Numbered from the stretch's first letter, positions 53,217 to 61,486 are shown. The stretch: 64,000 bases of DNA from Aliiroseovarius sp. F20344 (GCF_023016155.1 NZ_JALKBG010000006.1:186001-250000); one strand, 5' to 3'. A program made the numbers and translations. The notes: generated by a model not told the origin, from the letters alone.

Positions 53217-54713
53217 TTAAAACTCGTCGCTTTGGCCTTGCTGCCAAGCTTTGACAAGGTTTCCAAAGCGAGTGAACTGTGCTTCGAAAGACAACTCAAC
53301 CGTGCCAATGGGGCCGTGACGCTGTTTGCCGATGATGACTTCGGCTTTGCCGTGCAAGCTGGACATTTCTTCCTGCCACGCAGCCATGCGATCCAGCTCG
53401 TGATCGCCGGGTTTTTCGCGTTCTTTATAGTATTCCTCGCGGAACACGAACATGACGACGTCGGCGTCCTGCTCGATCGAGCCCGATTCACGCAGATCAG
53501 ACAGTTGCGGGCGTTTGTCGTCTCGGCTTTCGACCTGACGTGATAGCTGGGACAGCGCGATCACCGGGATGTTCAGCTCTTTCGCGATGGCTTTCATACC
53601 CATCGAAATCTCGGCGATCTCATTCACACGGTTGTCTGACATGCCGCGGCAAAGCTGCAAATAGTCGATGATCAACAGGTCCAGCCCGTGGGTCCGTTTC
53701 AAACGGCGGGCGCGGGCGGCCAACTGGCTGATCGGCAGGGCAGGGGTGTCGTCAATGAACAGCGGGCAGCTTTCCAAATCCTTGGCGGCTTGGACGAAGC
53801 GTCGGAATTCGTTTTCGTCCATGTCACCTTGACGGATTTTGTGGGACGAAATCTCGGACGCTTCTGCCAGAATACGGCCAGCCAGCTGTTCAGCCGACAT
53901 CTCGAGCGAGAAGAAGCCAACCACACCGCCTGAAATCGCGCCCTCGGTTCCGTCAGGCTTAGTGCCTTTTTTATAAGCTTTCGCTACGTTGAAGGCGATG
54001 TTTGTCGCAAGCGAGGTTTTCCCCATCGAGGGACGACCCGCAAGGATCAGAAGGTCCGACGGGTGAAGGCCACCCAGTTTGCCGTCCATATCCATAAGAC
54101 CCGTCGAGATCCCGGCCATTCCGCCTTCGCGCTGATAGGCAGCGTTGGCGACCTGCACGGCCTCGGTCACGGCTTTCAGGAAGCTTTGGAAGCCGCTTTC
54201 GGTCTGTCCTGCTTCGCCCAGTTTATAAAGCGCTTGTTCGGCTTCGACGATCTGCTCTTTCGGCTCGGATGAGATGTCGACTTTCTGCGCCTTGGCCGCG
54301 ATGTCTTGACCCAGCTGGATCAACTCGCGCCGGATCGCGAGATCATAAATCATCTGGGCATAGTCACGCGCCGCGAAGCTGGAAATTGCAGCGCCAGCAA
54401 GACGGGCCAGATAAGCGGGGCCGCCAAGTTCTTTCAGACCCTCGTCATCCTCCATGAACGCCTTCAAGGTGACCGGGCTGGCCAGCGCGTTTTTGGAAAT
54501 GCGGCTGGAGGCAATTTCCCAGATGCGCGCATGTACGGGCTCGTAGAAATGGCCGGCATTGATGATCGCGGCGACCCGGTCAAACACATCATTGTTGGTC
54601 AGAATTGCACCCAAAAGCTGCTGTTCGGCTTCGATGTGATGGGGCAGGGCATCCTGCACATCTGCTGTTGCGTCGGGCTGACTGCCTTGCGGAATTGTGC
54701 TGATTTCGTTCAT
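53217..54713 (-). CDS. dnaB: Replicative DNA helicase DnaB
   Basis: 498 residues. The N-terminal domain (PHHIEAEQQLLGAILTNNDVF) binds DnaG, and the RecA-like C-terminal domain contains Walker A GRPSMGKTSLATNIA and Walker B LLIIDYLQLCRG, with the arginine-finger region DLRESGSIEQDADVV. The hexamer opens the replication fork. The ATG at 54713 is chosen over TTG 54728. Two DnaA-box-like sequences lie about 80 bases upstream. Confidence 0.97.
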   Translation of the reverse strand: MNEISTIPQGSQPDATADVQDALPHHIEAEQQLLGAILTNNDVFDRVAAIINAGHFYEPVHARIWEIASSRISKNALASPVTLKAFMEDDEGLKELGGPAYLARLAGAAISSFAARDYAQMIYDLAIRRELIQLGQDIAAKAQKVDISSEPKEQIVEAEQALYKLGEAGQTESGFQSFLKAVTEAVQVANAAYQREGGMAGISTGLMDMDGKLGGLHPSDLLILAGRPSMGKTSLATNIAFNVAKAYKKGTKPDGTEGAISGGVVGFFSLEMSAEQLAGRILAEASEISSHKIRQGDMDENEFRRFVQAAKDLESCPLFIDDTPALPISQLAARARRLKRTHGLDLLIIDYLQLCRGMSDNRVNEIAEISMGMKAIAKELNIPVIALSQLSRQVESRDDKRPQLSDLRESGSIEQDADVVMFVFREEYYKEREKPGDHELDRMAAWQEEMSSLHGKAEVIIGKQRHGPIGTVELSFEAQFTRFGNLVKAWQQGQSDEF

Positions 54714-54785
54714 GCCTGCTGCCTGCAATTTCCCCTAGGCCCCTGTTTTAAGGCGGGGCAATCGTTAACGCAAAATGTATGTTCC

Positions 54786-54805
54786 TGTGGGAAACCTGTG
54801 GATAA
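54786..54805 (-). promoter_or_regulatory. DnaA box pair upstream of dnaB
   Basis: TGTGGATAA at 54797-54805 is the exact reverse complement of the DnaA box TTATCCACA. TGTGGGAAA at 54786-54794 is a second, weaker copy (7 of 9). They have the same orientation, 11 bases (one helical turn) apart, and sit 73-92 bases before the dnaB start. Confidence 0.55.
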
Positions 54806-54885
54806 CACAGATGCTCAGGAAACTCACGTGATCCTACCATATATCGTGGGATCGCGCGAGGTTTGGCCTAAATACGGTATGCGAG

Positions 54886-55566
54886 CTAGGATTTCATCCG
54901 TTCAGCTTGCCAGCCGCGCGGGTCGTTTAAGAAGCGTTCAACCTCGTCGAGAGTTTCAGTGGAAAACGCGCCTTGGGCCTTCGCTTCAGCCAGAACATCC
55001 CACCATGTGCAAAGGTGGATTAGCTGAACACCATGTTCAGACAGTGTTTTTTCCGTCTCGGGGAAAATGTCATAGTAGAAGATCACGGCCGTCGCGCCAC
55101 AGGTTGCGCCCGTGTCGCGAATCGCGTCCACGAAAGACAGCTTTGATCCGCCATCGGTGGTCAGATCCTCGACCAGAAGCACGCGCTGTCCTTCGCTCAT
55201 CGAACCTTCGATCCTAGCGTTCTTACCATAGCCTTTGGGCTTTTTGCGCACGTAGGTCATCGGCAGGGCCAGACGTTCCGCCACCCATGCGCTAAAGGGG
55301 ATGCCTGCGGTTTCGCCACCAGCGATGTTGTCGAAGGCTTCGAAGCCTGCTTCGCGCATGATCGTCACGGCCATGAAATCCATAAGCGTCGAGCGGATGC
55401 GTGGGAAGCTGATCAGTTTGCGGCAGTCGATATAGGACGGGCTGGGCAGGCCTGAGGCCAGCGTGAACGGCTCGTCCGTGTTGAAGTTTACGGCTCCGAT
55501 TTCCAAGAGCATCCTGGCGGTCAGGCGGGCGATTTCTTCTTTCGCAGGGAAAGTGGAGGGGATCAT
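54886..55566 (-). CDS. pyrE: Orotate phosphoribosyltransferase
   Basis: 226 residues. Makes orotidine monophosphate from orotate and PRPP. The PRPP loop is [14 protein letters not shown], and [17 protein letters not shown] is the flexible catalytic loop. The [17 protein letters not shown] region is typical of the alphaproteobacterial subtype. Downstream partner of pyrC by 38 bases on the same strand. Confidence 0.95.
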   Translation of the reverse strand: MIPSTFPAKEEIARLTARMLLEIGAVNFNTDEPFTLASGLPSPSYIDCRKLISFPRIRSTLMDFMAVTIMREAGFEAFDNIAGGETAGIPFSAWVAERLALPMTYVRKKPKGYGKNARIEGSMSEGQRVLLVEDLTTDGGSKLSFVDAIRDTGATCGATAVIFYYDIFPETEKTLSEHGVQLIHLCTWWDVLAEAKAQGAFSTETLDEVERFLNDPRGWQAERMKS

Positions 55567-55604
55567 GGGCAGCGGTCCTCGTTAAGTGTGATCAAGCGGC
55601 AGGA

Positions 55605-56645
55605 TTAGGCGTCGACGCGCCAGTGAAGTGGGAAGCCGGGGTCGAAAGTGGTGACGGTATGATCGCCGGCCTTCAGTGTCGCGGGATAGGTGACCGGATC
55701 ACCTTTGGTCAGGGTGATCGTATCTTCGTTCACCGGTAGTCCATAGAACGCAGGACCGTGCAGTGAAGTGAAGCCCTCAAGTTTGTCCAAAGCGCCCTCG
55801 GCCTCGAATGCCTCAGCTAGGATCGACAGTGCATTCGGCGCTGTGAAGCAGCCCGCGGAGCAGCATTCGCTTTCTTTCGAATGTGTCGGGTGCGGGGCGC
55901 TGTCAGTGCCAAGGAAGTAACGCGGGTCGCCAGATGTGGCGGCAGCCATCAACGCCTCACGGTGTTCGCTGCGTTTCAGGATTGGAAGACAATAATAATG
56001 CGGGCGCATTCCACCGACCAGCATATCGTTGCGGTCGAGGATCAGGTGCTGCACCGTGATGGTAGCGCCCAATTTGGTGTCGTTCGCTTTGACGTAGTCT
56101 GCGCCGTCTTTGGTGGTGATATGCTCCATCACCACGCGCAACTCGGGCGTGGCGCGGCGAATAGGGTCAAGCACGCGGTCGATGAACACGGCTTCGCGGT
56201 CAAAGATGTCGATGTCTTTGTCTGTGACTTCGCCATGCACACAAAGCGGACAGCCGATCTCGGCCATTTTTTCCAGCACGGGACGGACTTTGTCGAAGTT
56301 CTGCACGCCGCTGGACGAGTTCGTCGTTGCCCCGGCTGGATAGAGCTTCACCGATGTGATCAGACCCGAGGCATGGGCTGCGGCCAGATCTTCCGGGTCC
56401 GTATCCTCGGTCAGGTAGAGCGTCATCAAAGGCTCGAACAACATGCTTTGGGGCAAGGCAGCCATGATGCGATCGCGATAGGCGGCGGCATCGGCGCCGG
56501 TCACCACAGGCGGCACGAGGTTCGGCATAACAATGGCACGGGCAAAATGACGTGCGGTTTCGGGCAAGACGGTTTTTAGCATCTCGCCATCGCGCAGATG
56601 CAGGTGCCAGTCGTCGGGGCGGCGGATCGTAAGTGTCTGGGTCAT
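55605..56645 (-). CDS. pyrC: Dihydroorotase
   Basis: 346 residues, the class II type without ATCase dependence. [13 protein letters not shown] contains HxH for zinc, [16 protein letters not shown] includes the carbamylated lysine, and later histidines (GEVTD...CVHGE and VMEHITT) finish the binuclear site. [11 protein letters not shown] has the catalytic Asp. Converts carbamoyl-aspartate to dihydroorotate. Start at 56645; a GTG two codons earlier is possible. Confidence 0.96.
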   Translation of the reverse strand: MTQTLTIRRPDDWHLHLRDGEMLKTVLPETARHFARAIVMPNLVPPVVTGADAAAYRDRIMAALPQSMLFEPLMTLYLTEDTDPEDLAAAHASGLITSVKLYPAGATTNSSSGVQNFDKVRPVLEKMAEIGCPLCVHGEVTDKDIDIFDREAVFIDRVLDPIRRATPELRVVMEHITTKDGADYVKANDTKLGATITVQHLILDRNDMLVGGMRPHYYCLPILKRSEHREALMAAATSGDPRYFLGTDSAPHPTHSKESECCSAGCFTAPNALSILAEAFEAEGALDKLEGFTSLHGPAFYGLPVNEDTITLTKGDPVTYPATLKAGDHTVTTFDPGFPLHWRVDA

Positions 56646-56722
56646 CGGCACAGGGCATAGCGCAGCCCCGCGCGGCGATCCAGTGGAAACCGTGCCACAT
56701 GAGCGCGGTAGGGGTCATATTC

Positions 56723-57148
56723 TCAGTTCAGGCGGGTATCAGCTGCCTGGGCCTTCGTGAATTGAGCTGTTTCAGAATGCTCATGTGTGGACCGTTCAGG
56801 CATCGTTTCTGCATTTGAGGATGTTGAAACCAGTGTTCGGCGTTCATCACGATAAAATCTGGGGTTGGCCAGAACAGCCTGAGGCAGTTTTGAAACGTCA
56901 ACTGAACGCTTCTTGTGCTGAAGAACTGAAACTGTGTGTGTCGTGCCAGCAAGATCCTTTTCCAATGCCTCTTCACGAAAGAAGCGGCGCAGCTCGTCTT
57001 CGCGTTGATGCAGGCGTGAAAGCTCCGCCCGGATCTGGGCCAGTTCGTCTGCGGGGTGAAGGGGTGTGTCCTGCGCTTCACCACAGGGATGTGAGGCTTG
57101 TGGAAGGACAAGGGGGGTGCCGGTGAGGGGGGTGCGAATCTGTTTCAT
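56723..57148 (-). CDS. Hypothetical protein with coiled-coil centre
   Basis: 141 residues. A central stretch DELAQIRAELSRLHQREDELRRFF (about residues 34-60) is an amphipathic coiled coil. SKLPQAVLANPRFYRDER follows. The ends are low in order. No family is recognised, but the charged helix is clearly coding-like, unlike the opposite-strand frame. Located 77 bases upstream of pyrC. A perfect CtrA consensus site lies 24 bases before the start, so it may be cell-cycle or motility regulated. Confidence 0.68.
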   Translation of the reverse strand: MKQIRTPLTGTPLVLPQASHPCGEAQDTPLHPADELAQIRAELSRLHQREDELRRFFREEALEKDLAGTTHTVSVLQHKKRSVDVSKLPQAVLANPRFYRDERRTLVSTSSNAETMPERSTHEHSETAQFTKAQAADTRLN

Positions 57149-57172
57149 GACATCAGCTTGCGGGCACCTTGG

Positions 57173-57187
57173 TTAAAGCGGGTTTAA
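57173..57187. promoter_or_regulatory. CtrA-type binding site
   Basis: TTAA-AGCGGGT-TTAA is an exact TTAA-N7-TTAA match in the interval between the divergent coiled-coil hypothetical gene and the YeeE/YedE genes. In Alphaproteobacteria CtrA recognises this spacing. The site is 24 bases from the hypothetical gene and 85 bases from the sulfur-transport gene. Confidence 0.5.
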
Positions 57188-57239
57188 TCAAAGCAAGTTC
57201 TCTCGGCCTTGACTTTCGTCCCATTTGCAACGAAAACAT

Positions 57240-57255
57240 ATTCGCAAATACGAAT
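57240..57255. promoter_or_regulatory. SqrR/BigR-type operator
   Basis: ATTC-GCAAATAC-GAAT matches the ATTC-N8-GAAT motif reported for the persulfide-sensing repressor SqrR of Rhodobacter, a BigR relative. It lies 17 bases before the first YeeE/YedE gene, where a bound repressor would block transcription or early elongation. A TTGACT is at 57209-57214. No sqrR/bigR gene is in the window. Confidence 0.6.
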
Positions 57256-57272
57256 GTAAAGGGGAGCGACCC

Positions 57273-57821
57273 ATGACAGTTAACTGGAAATTAGGAGGGG
57301 TGGCGCTGGGCTTGGTGTTCTTTCTTGCTGTCCTTCTGGTCAAACCAATCGGAGTGTCCACGCAGTTCGTGATCCTTGATGGGATCATTGCAGATGTTTT
57401 GAACCCTGACCTGGTGTCCAAAACCGAAGAGGGCTACAGCTCGACCAATGCCTATCTCGACAAGTCGAATGGCAAATACGCGAAATCCGTCATGAACCCT
57501 CTGAATTACAGCTTTGTTTTCGTCCTTGCGATGATGGCGGGCGCGTTCCTGTCTGCCATGTTGCGCGGCGGGAATGGTGCGGATGAGAACAAACTGCCCG
57601 CAATTCACTATGACAACTTTGGGGACACCCCGCTGAAGCGTTACGCAATTGCCTTCATCGGTGGGTTCATTGTGCTTTACGGCGCACGATTGGCCGGCGG
57701 CTGCACCTCAGGCCACATGATGTCGGGCATGATGCAGACGTCATTGTCGGGCTACATCTTCGCAGCTGGCGCATTTGCTGCGGCGGTGCCTGTCGCCATG
57801 ATGATCTACAAGAAAGGATAA
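57273..57821 (+). CDS. YeeE/YedE family sulfur transport protein (PmpA-like)
   Basis: 182 residues, four to five membrane segments. The signature RLAGGCTSGHMMSGM carries a conserved Cys, as in thiosulfate transporter TsuA/YeeE, in which such cysteines relay sulfur. Family members exist as single long chains or, as here, as two half-proteins (PmpA/PmpB). The ATG at 57273 follows GGGGAG. Three bases separate it from the next gene. Probably regulated by sulfide or persulfide through the operator upstream. Confidence 0.87.
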   Translation: MTVNWKLGGVALGLVFFLAVLLVKPIGVSTQFVILDGIIADVLNPDLVSKTEEGYSSTNAYLDKSNGKYAKSVMNPLNYSFVFVLAMMAGAFLSAMLRGGNGADENKLPAIHYDNFGDTPLKRYAIAFIGGFIVLYGARLAGGCTSGHMMSGMMQTSLSGYIFAAGAFAAAVPVAMMIYKKG

Positions 57822-57824
57822 ACC

Positions 57825-58409
57825 ATGCAAATTGTACTTGCTCTTATAATTGGTGCGGCATTTGGGTTTGTCCTTGATCGCATTGGCGCCACCAACCCTA
57901 CCGTTCTAATCCGGATGCTGAGCCTGCGCTCTCTTGGTTTGATGAAAGCCATTCTGCTGGCGATAGGCGTCGGTTCAATCCTGATGTTTGTTGGGCAGAT
58001 AGCAGGTCTGGTCGACGTGGGGCACATGTCGGTGAAAACTGCCTATGTCGGCGTTTTTGTCGGTGGTCTTTTGTTGGGTGCTGGCTGGGCGCTGTCGGGT
58101 TTCTGCCCTGGCACCGGCGTCGCTGCCGCCGCAACTGGTCGTAAAGATGCACTGTTTTTCATTCTGGGAGGTCTGCTGGGGGCCGCGGCTTATATGATCA
58201 CCTATCCATCGGTGAAAGCCACTGGCATGCTTGACGCAATTGCTGGCGGCAAAGTGACGTTGGGTACGGTTCCGGGTGCGAAATATGACGGCTTGATGGC
58301 TCTACCCGGCGACGTTCTGGGTATCGTTCTGGGTGTGATTTTTGTCGCCGTAGCATTTGCAGTGCCGGATGCGCCGCGCGGAGATGCGGTCCCAACCCCT
58401 GCCGAGTAA
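57825..58409 (+). CDS. YeeE/YedE family sulfur transport protein (PmpB-like, DUF6691)
   Basis: 194 residues. GAGWALSGFCPGTGVAAAATG carries the conserved Cys of the second half-transporter. It complements the preceding protein to give a YeeE-like pair. AAGGATAAACC precedes the ATG. Together the two probably import or handle reduced sulfur compounds. No beta-lactamase-like sulfur dioxygenase (Blh), SQR or rhodanese gene is adjacent, unlike the usual bigR operon. Confidence 0.87.
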   Translation: MQIVLALIIGAAFGFVLDRIGATNPTVLIRMLSLRSLGLMKAILLAIGVGSILMFVGQIAGLVDVGHMSVKTAYVGVFVGGLLLGAGWALSGFCPGTGVAAAATGRKDALFFILGGLLGAAAYMITYPSVKATGMLDAIAGGKVTLGTVPGAKYDGLMALPGDVLGIVLGVIFVAVAFAVPDAPRGDAVPTPAE

Positions 58410-58427
58410 GCTGTCATCTAAGATAGT

Positions 58428-58464
58428 CCAAGGAAAGGGCCGCCCATTGTGGCCCTTTCCTTGG
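58428..58464 (+). terminator. Fourteen-base perfect hairpin after the YeeE/YedE pair
   Basis: CCAAGGAAAGGGCC (58428-58441) pairs exactly with GGCCCTTTCCTTGG (58451-58464) around nine bases. No T-tract follows on either strand, so it could be a factor-dependent terminator, a stabiliser or a protein-binding site. Confidence 0.55.
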
Positions 58465-58568
58465 CTGTGATTGAAAACGCACCCACATCTGGCGCAGCAA
58501 ACCCGCACTACGGGTTTGAGATTCTGAATTAGATTCCGAAGGTTTTGTTCGCGACATTGAGGTCCGTG

Positions 58569-59189
58569 TTAAGTCGCGTCGGCTATACGCGCACGGGCAA
58601 GCACGACAATCCGCGCCAAAAGCATCGAGGTAAAGCTGATCGCAAGGGCCGGTGTCTCGGCCATTAGAGGGGACAGCGCGACGAAGAGCCCGCCACCGAT
58701 CAGCGAGATCGTGGCATAGAGATCCTCTTTCAACAAGCTGGGTGTCATGTTGCACAGCAGATCTCGGATCATTCCGCCTGCCGTCCCGGTGATGCAGCCC
58801 AAAACGATCGCCATCATCGGGTGCACACCTGCACTGAGAGCGACCTGTATGCCAGTCAAAGTAAACAGCGCCAACCCGATTGCATCGAGATGTAAGAGGA
58901 CATTCAGTCGTTGACCATTGCCCGACGGCATTCGGCTGGCCAATAGGAACCCCAAAAGCGCGACGGGGATTGCGACGGACATATAGCGTAGGTCGTTGAT
59001 CCAGAAGACGGGTGTGTTCCCAAGGAACAGATCGCGCAGCGTGCCACCGCCCATCCCGGTCGCAATCGCCAAAACCGTCGCGCCAAAGGCATCCATCTCA
59101 GCGCGATGCGCCTGGATCGAGGCGGACGCCGCCATGACAGCAGTCGCAAGCAAAGTGAGCGGCAAGATGATGAATGAAAGATCTTCCAT
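58569..59189 (-). CDS. TRIC/UPF0126 family membrane protein
   Basis: 206 residues, seven hydrophobic helices in two repeats. Glycine-rich motifs GMGGGTLRDLFLGNTP (repeat one) and GTAGGMIRDLLCNMTP (repeat two) are those of bacterial trimeric intracellular cation channel homologues (YicG). The relatives conduct monovalent cations; the physiological role in bacteria is unclear. Start at 59189 by family length. Monocistronic. Confidence 0.88.
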   Translation of the reverse strand: MEDLSFIILPLTLLATAVMAASASIQAHRAEMDAFGATVLAIATGMGGGTLRDLFLGNTPVFWINDLRYMSVAIPVALLGFLLASRMPSGNGQRLNVLLHLDAIGLALFTLTGIQVALSAGVHPMMAIVLGCITGTAGGMIRDLLCNMTPSLLKEDLYATISLIGGGLFVALSPLMAETPALAISFTSMLLARIVVLARARIADAT

Positions 59190-59307
59190 ACCACTAACGT
59201 AGCGGTGGCGGCACATGGGGGAAAGCTGAACTCAACGACCGGCTAAACAATTTCACCATGAAGGCGCGGTTTTACCTCAAGTGTCGAAAAAGCGGTTATG
59301 GACCAAA

Positions 59308-59321
59308 TTGCTCTGAATCAA
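59308..59321 (+). promoter_or_regulatory. FNR-like site upstream of the cytochrome c gene
   Basis: TTGCT-CTGA-ATCAA matches TTGAT-N4-ATCAA at nine of ten positions and lies 94-108 bases before the cytochrome c start. FnrL in Rhodobacteraceae controls low-oxygen respiration, so the target makes sense. Binding not demonstrated. Confidence 0.45.
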
Positions 59322-59415
59322 AGAGAACATATTCAATAGTGCTAAAGTGTAGGTGGGCAACAAAGCCCATGAACCGCTGAATCCAGCGTCGCGCGAACGA
59401 TGAGGAGGACGGATC

Positions 59416-59832
59416 ATGTTGAAGTACTTGTCAAAAATCTCCGCAACGATCGCTTTCGCAAGCGGATTGATGGCTCAGACTGTTTTGGCCGATATGCCGG
59501 GAGAGGATCAGTATCTGAGTTACTGTGCATCATGTCACGGGATCGCAGCTGATGGTAACGGTCCCCTAGGTGACGTTCTGAGTATGTCTGTTCCTGATCT
59601 CACTACGATTGCGCAGCGGAATGACGGAAATTTCCCGTTTCTGAAAGTTGTGCACATGGTCGACGGTCGATCGGGTGTTATTGCTCATGGCTCTGACATG
59701 CCGGTTTGGGGGGATCAGTTTACTGCAAAGGCAGTTGCGGGCGACGGAATGCTCGGCGACTTAAGCTCCGTTTACGAGGTGCGCGGTCGCATCTTGTCGC
59801 TTGTCTACTACTTGGAGAGCATCCAGAAGTAA
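59416..59832 (+). CDS. Periplasmic class I cytochrome c
   Basis: 138 residues. A signal peptide (SKISATIAFASGLMAQTVLA) precedes YLSYCASCHGIAADGNGPLG; C37, C40 and H41 form the heme c site. DMPVWGDQFT offers the Met axial ligand. VRGRILSLVYYLESIQK ends the cytochrome domain. It could donate electrons to an oxidase or a periplasmic reductase. GGAGGAC precedes the ATG. The ccm genes in this window provide the heme attachment pathway. Confidence 0.93.
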   Translation: MLKYLSKISATIAFASGLMAQTVLADMPGEDQYLSYCASCHGIAADGNGPLGDVLSMSVPDLTTIAQRNDGNFPFLKVVHMVDGRSGVIAHGSDMPVWGDQFTAKAVAGDGMLGDLSSVYEVRGRILSLVYYLESIQK

Positions 59833-59879
59833 GCAGCAAACGGCCCTGTCGCTTCGATGGGGCCGCCTTGCCAAACGAA

Positions 59880-59905
59880 AAACGCCCCGCAGGTGCAGGG
59901 CGTTT
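59880..59905 (-). terminator. Terminator of infC
   Basis: AAACGCCC (59880-59887) pairs with GGGCGTTT (59898-59905); on the minus strand TTTTT follows. It lies 23 bases beyond infC and also ends the convergent cytochrome gene. Confidence 0.85.
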
Positions 59906-59928
59906 CAAATTCTTAATCCAAGACATGG

Positions 59929-60474
59929 TTACTTGGGCAGTGGCCCAATCATCATAACCATCTGACGGCCTTCCATCTTGGGCATGTTTTCCACTTTGCC
60001 CAGATCTTTGATGTCGTCGGCTACACGGTGCAACAGCTCGCGTCCTAGGTTTTGGTGTGCCATTTCACGGCCACGGAAACGCAGGGTCACTTTCACCTTG
60101 TCGCCGTTTTCAAGAAACTTGAACACGTTGCGCATTTTGACATTGTAGTCATGGGTATCGGTGTTCGGACGGAACTTGACCTCTTTGACCTCAATCGTCT
60201 TTTGCTTCTTACGGGCCTCAGATTCGCGCTTTTGCTGTTCGTATTTGAACTTGCCGAAATCCATGATCTTACAGACAGGCGGATTAGCATTGGGCGAGAT
60301 CTCGACCAGATCCAGACCTGCATCTTGTGCCATTACAAGCGCGCGCGCAGGGGTTACGACCCCAACGTTTTCGCCGTCGGCGCCAATCAGGCGGATTTCC
60401 GGGCTCCGGATGCGATCATTGATGCGTGGGCCGGTGTCGCGCGTCGGGGGCGCGTTATGAGGTCTGCGGGCTAT
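59929..60474 (-). CDS. infC: Translation initiation factor IF-3, rare ATA start
   Basis: 181 residues. Reading from 60474 gives [20 protein letters not shown] then [18 protein letters not shown], the conserved IF-3 N-domain, so the start codon must be ATA with AAGGA eight bases upstream. An ATG at 60333 would remove the whole N-domain core. IF-3 genes classically use rare start codons, which underlies autoregulation because IF-3 rejects non-canonical starts. The C-domain [14 protein letters not shown] and [12 protein letters not shown] is normal. A GTTTCGC/GCGAAAC hairpin lies in the leader. Terminator follows. Confidence 0.94.
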   Translation of the reverse strand: MARRPHNAPPTRDTGPRINDRIRSPEIRLIGADGENVGVVTPARALVMAQDAGLDLVEISPNANPPVCKIMDFGKFKYEQQKRESEARKKQKTIEVKEVKFRPNTDTHDYNVKMRNVFKFLENGDKVKVTLRFRGREMAHQNLGRELLHRVADDIKDLGKVENMPKMEGRQMVMMIGPLPK

Positions 60475-60492
60475 GGTGCCATTCCTTCTGTG

Positions 60493-60518
60493 GTTTCGCT
60501 AAACTATGGAGGCGAAAC
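60493..60518 (-). promoter_or_regulatory. Hairpin in the infC leader
   Basis: GTTTCGC (60493-60499) and GCGAAAC (60512-60518) form a seven-base stem with a 12-base loop that begins 19 bases upstream of the ATA start, next to the AAGGA site. It might take part in translational autocontrol. Confidence 0.4.
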
Positions 60519-60636
60519 GTAAAGGTGCGCTGCCCCCGTTTCAACCCGATAGTTTGGGTTTTCTAAGCGTTTTGATGCCGAACCCCCTAAACTCCCCTTG
60601 CACCTCACCGGCTGAGACCGCACATCCCGGATATAT

Positions 60637-60662
60637 CGCAAGATCGATTCAGTGATCTTGCG
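60637..60662. promoter_or_regulatory. Palindrome upstream of the Ala-rich protein gene
   Basis: CGCAAGATC (60637-60645) and GATCTTGCG (60654-60662) are perfectly complementary with an eight-base spacer, ending 25 bases before the ATG. Either a 5' hairpin or an operator. No T-tract. Confidence 0.45.
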
Positions 60663-60687
60663 CAAATGACAAGTTAAGGATGTCGAC

Positions 60688-61428
60688 ATGAACAAATCCA
60701 TTATCGCGCTTCTGGTTGTAGCTGCAGCTGCTTTCGGCGGGTACAAGTGGTATGAAGGCAATCAAGCCAAGATGGCGGCTGAAGAAGCTGCTGCTACGGC
60801 TGCTGCTGAAGTGAAAGCTGCTGAAGAAGCCGCCGCTGAAGCTGCTGCAAATGCCGAAGCTGAAGCGAAAGCCGCAGAAGAAGCCGCTGCCGCTGAAGCT
60901 GCTGCTGCCGAAGAAGCGGCGGTTGCTGCCGCTGAAACCGCCGCTGCCGAAGCCGCCGCCGCTGCTGAAGCAGCTGCTGCGGCCGCAACAGAAGCCGCCA
61001 GCTCTGCCGTAGAAGGCGCGATGGAAGCTGTAGGTGACGCCGTGACCGGTGTTGTTGGTGAAAGTGAAGCTGTCACCGAAGCATTGGGTGCGGCCACAGA
61101 AGCTGCGACCGAGGCCGTAACTGGCGCTGTTGAAGACGCTGCTGCCTCGGCCACAGAAGCTGTGACCGGCGAAGCTGCCGAGACTGCTGCTGCAACTGAA
61201 GAAGCTGCCGAAGCCGCTGCGACTGAAGAAGCAGGCGCAATGGACATGGCCAAAGACCTGCTGACCCCGGAAGGGTTCGATGCTGCGAAAGTTGGCGAAT
61301 TGATCGACGGTTCAAACCTGGATGACGCAACCAAAATGGCTCTGAAGACCGCTGCAGATGCAGCCGCCAACAATCCGGCGATCCTTCAGGCTGCGCTTGA
61401 TCAGATCAAAGGTGCTTTGGGCATGTGA
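60688..61428 (+). CDS. Membrane-anchored alanine-rich protein
   Basis: 246 residues. One N-terminal membrane helix (IIALLVVAAAAFGGYKWYEG) is followed by a region (about 28-190) composed mostly of Ala and Glu with Val, Thr and Lys. It is highly helical in character and likely to form a long rod or coiled coil in the periplasm or cytoplasm. The C-terminal 55 residues (MDMAKDLLTPEGFDAAKVGELIDGS and a last helix) look like a small folded domain. No family recognised; compositional resemblance to TolA-type spacers only. AAGGA precedes the ATG. Confidence 0.85.
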   Translation: MNKSIIALLVVAAAAFGGYKWYEGNQAKMAAEEAAATAAAEVKAAEEAAAEAAANAEAEAKAAEEAAAAEAAAAEEAAVAAAETAAAEAAAAAEAAAAAATEAASSAVEGAMEAVGDAVTGVVGESEAVTEALGAATEAATEAVTGAVEDAAASATEAVTGEAAETAAATEEAAEAAATEEAGAMDMAKDLLTPEGFDAAKVGELIDGSNLDDATKMALKTAADAAANNPAILQAALDQIKGALGM

Positions 61429-61453
61429 TCTTACGATCAAACCAGTATGAATG

Positions 61454-61486
61454 CGCCGCGCAGAGAGATCTGCGCGGCGTTTTTTT
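61454..61486 (+). terminator. Terminator after the Ala-rich protein gene
   Basis: Eleven-base GC-rich stem CGCCGCGCAGA (61454-61464) with TCTGCGCGGCG (61469-61479), loop GAGA, followed by seven T. A textbook intrinsic terminator. Confidence 0.95.

Noticed and set aside
56785-57126. Plus-strand frame opposite the coiled-coil hypothetical
   Set aside because: The minus-strand product has a convincing charged coiled coil; the plus product does not.
60762-61373. Minus-strand Ala/Ser-rich frame
   Set aside because: Mirror of the Ala/Glu-rich gene; codon third-position pattern and the strong ribosome binding site favour the plus strand.
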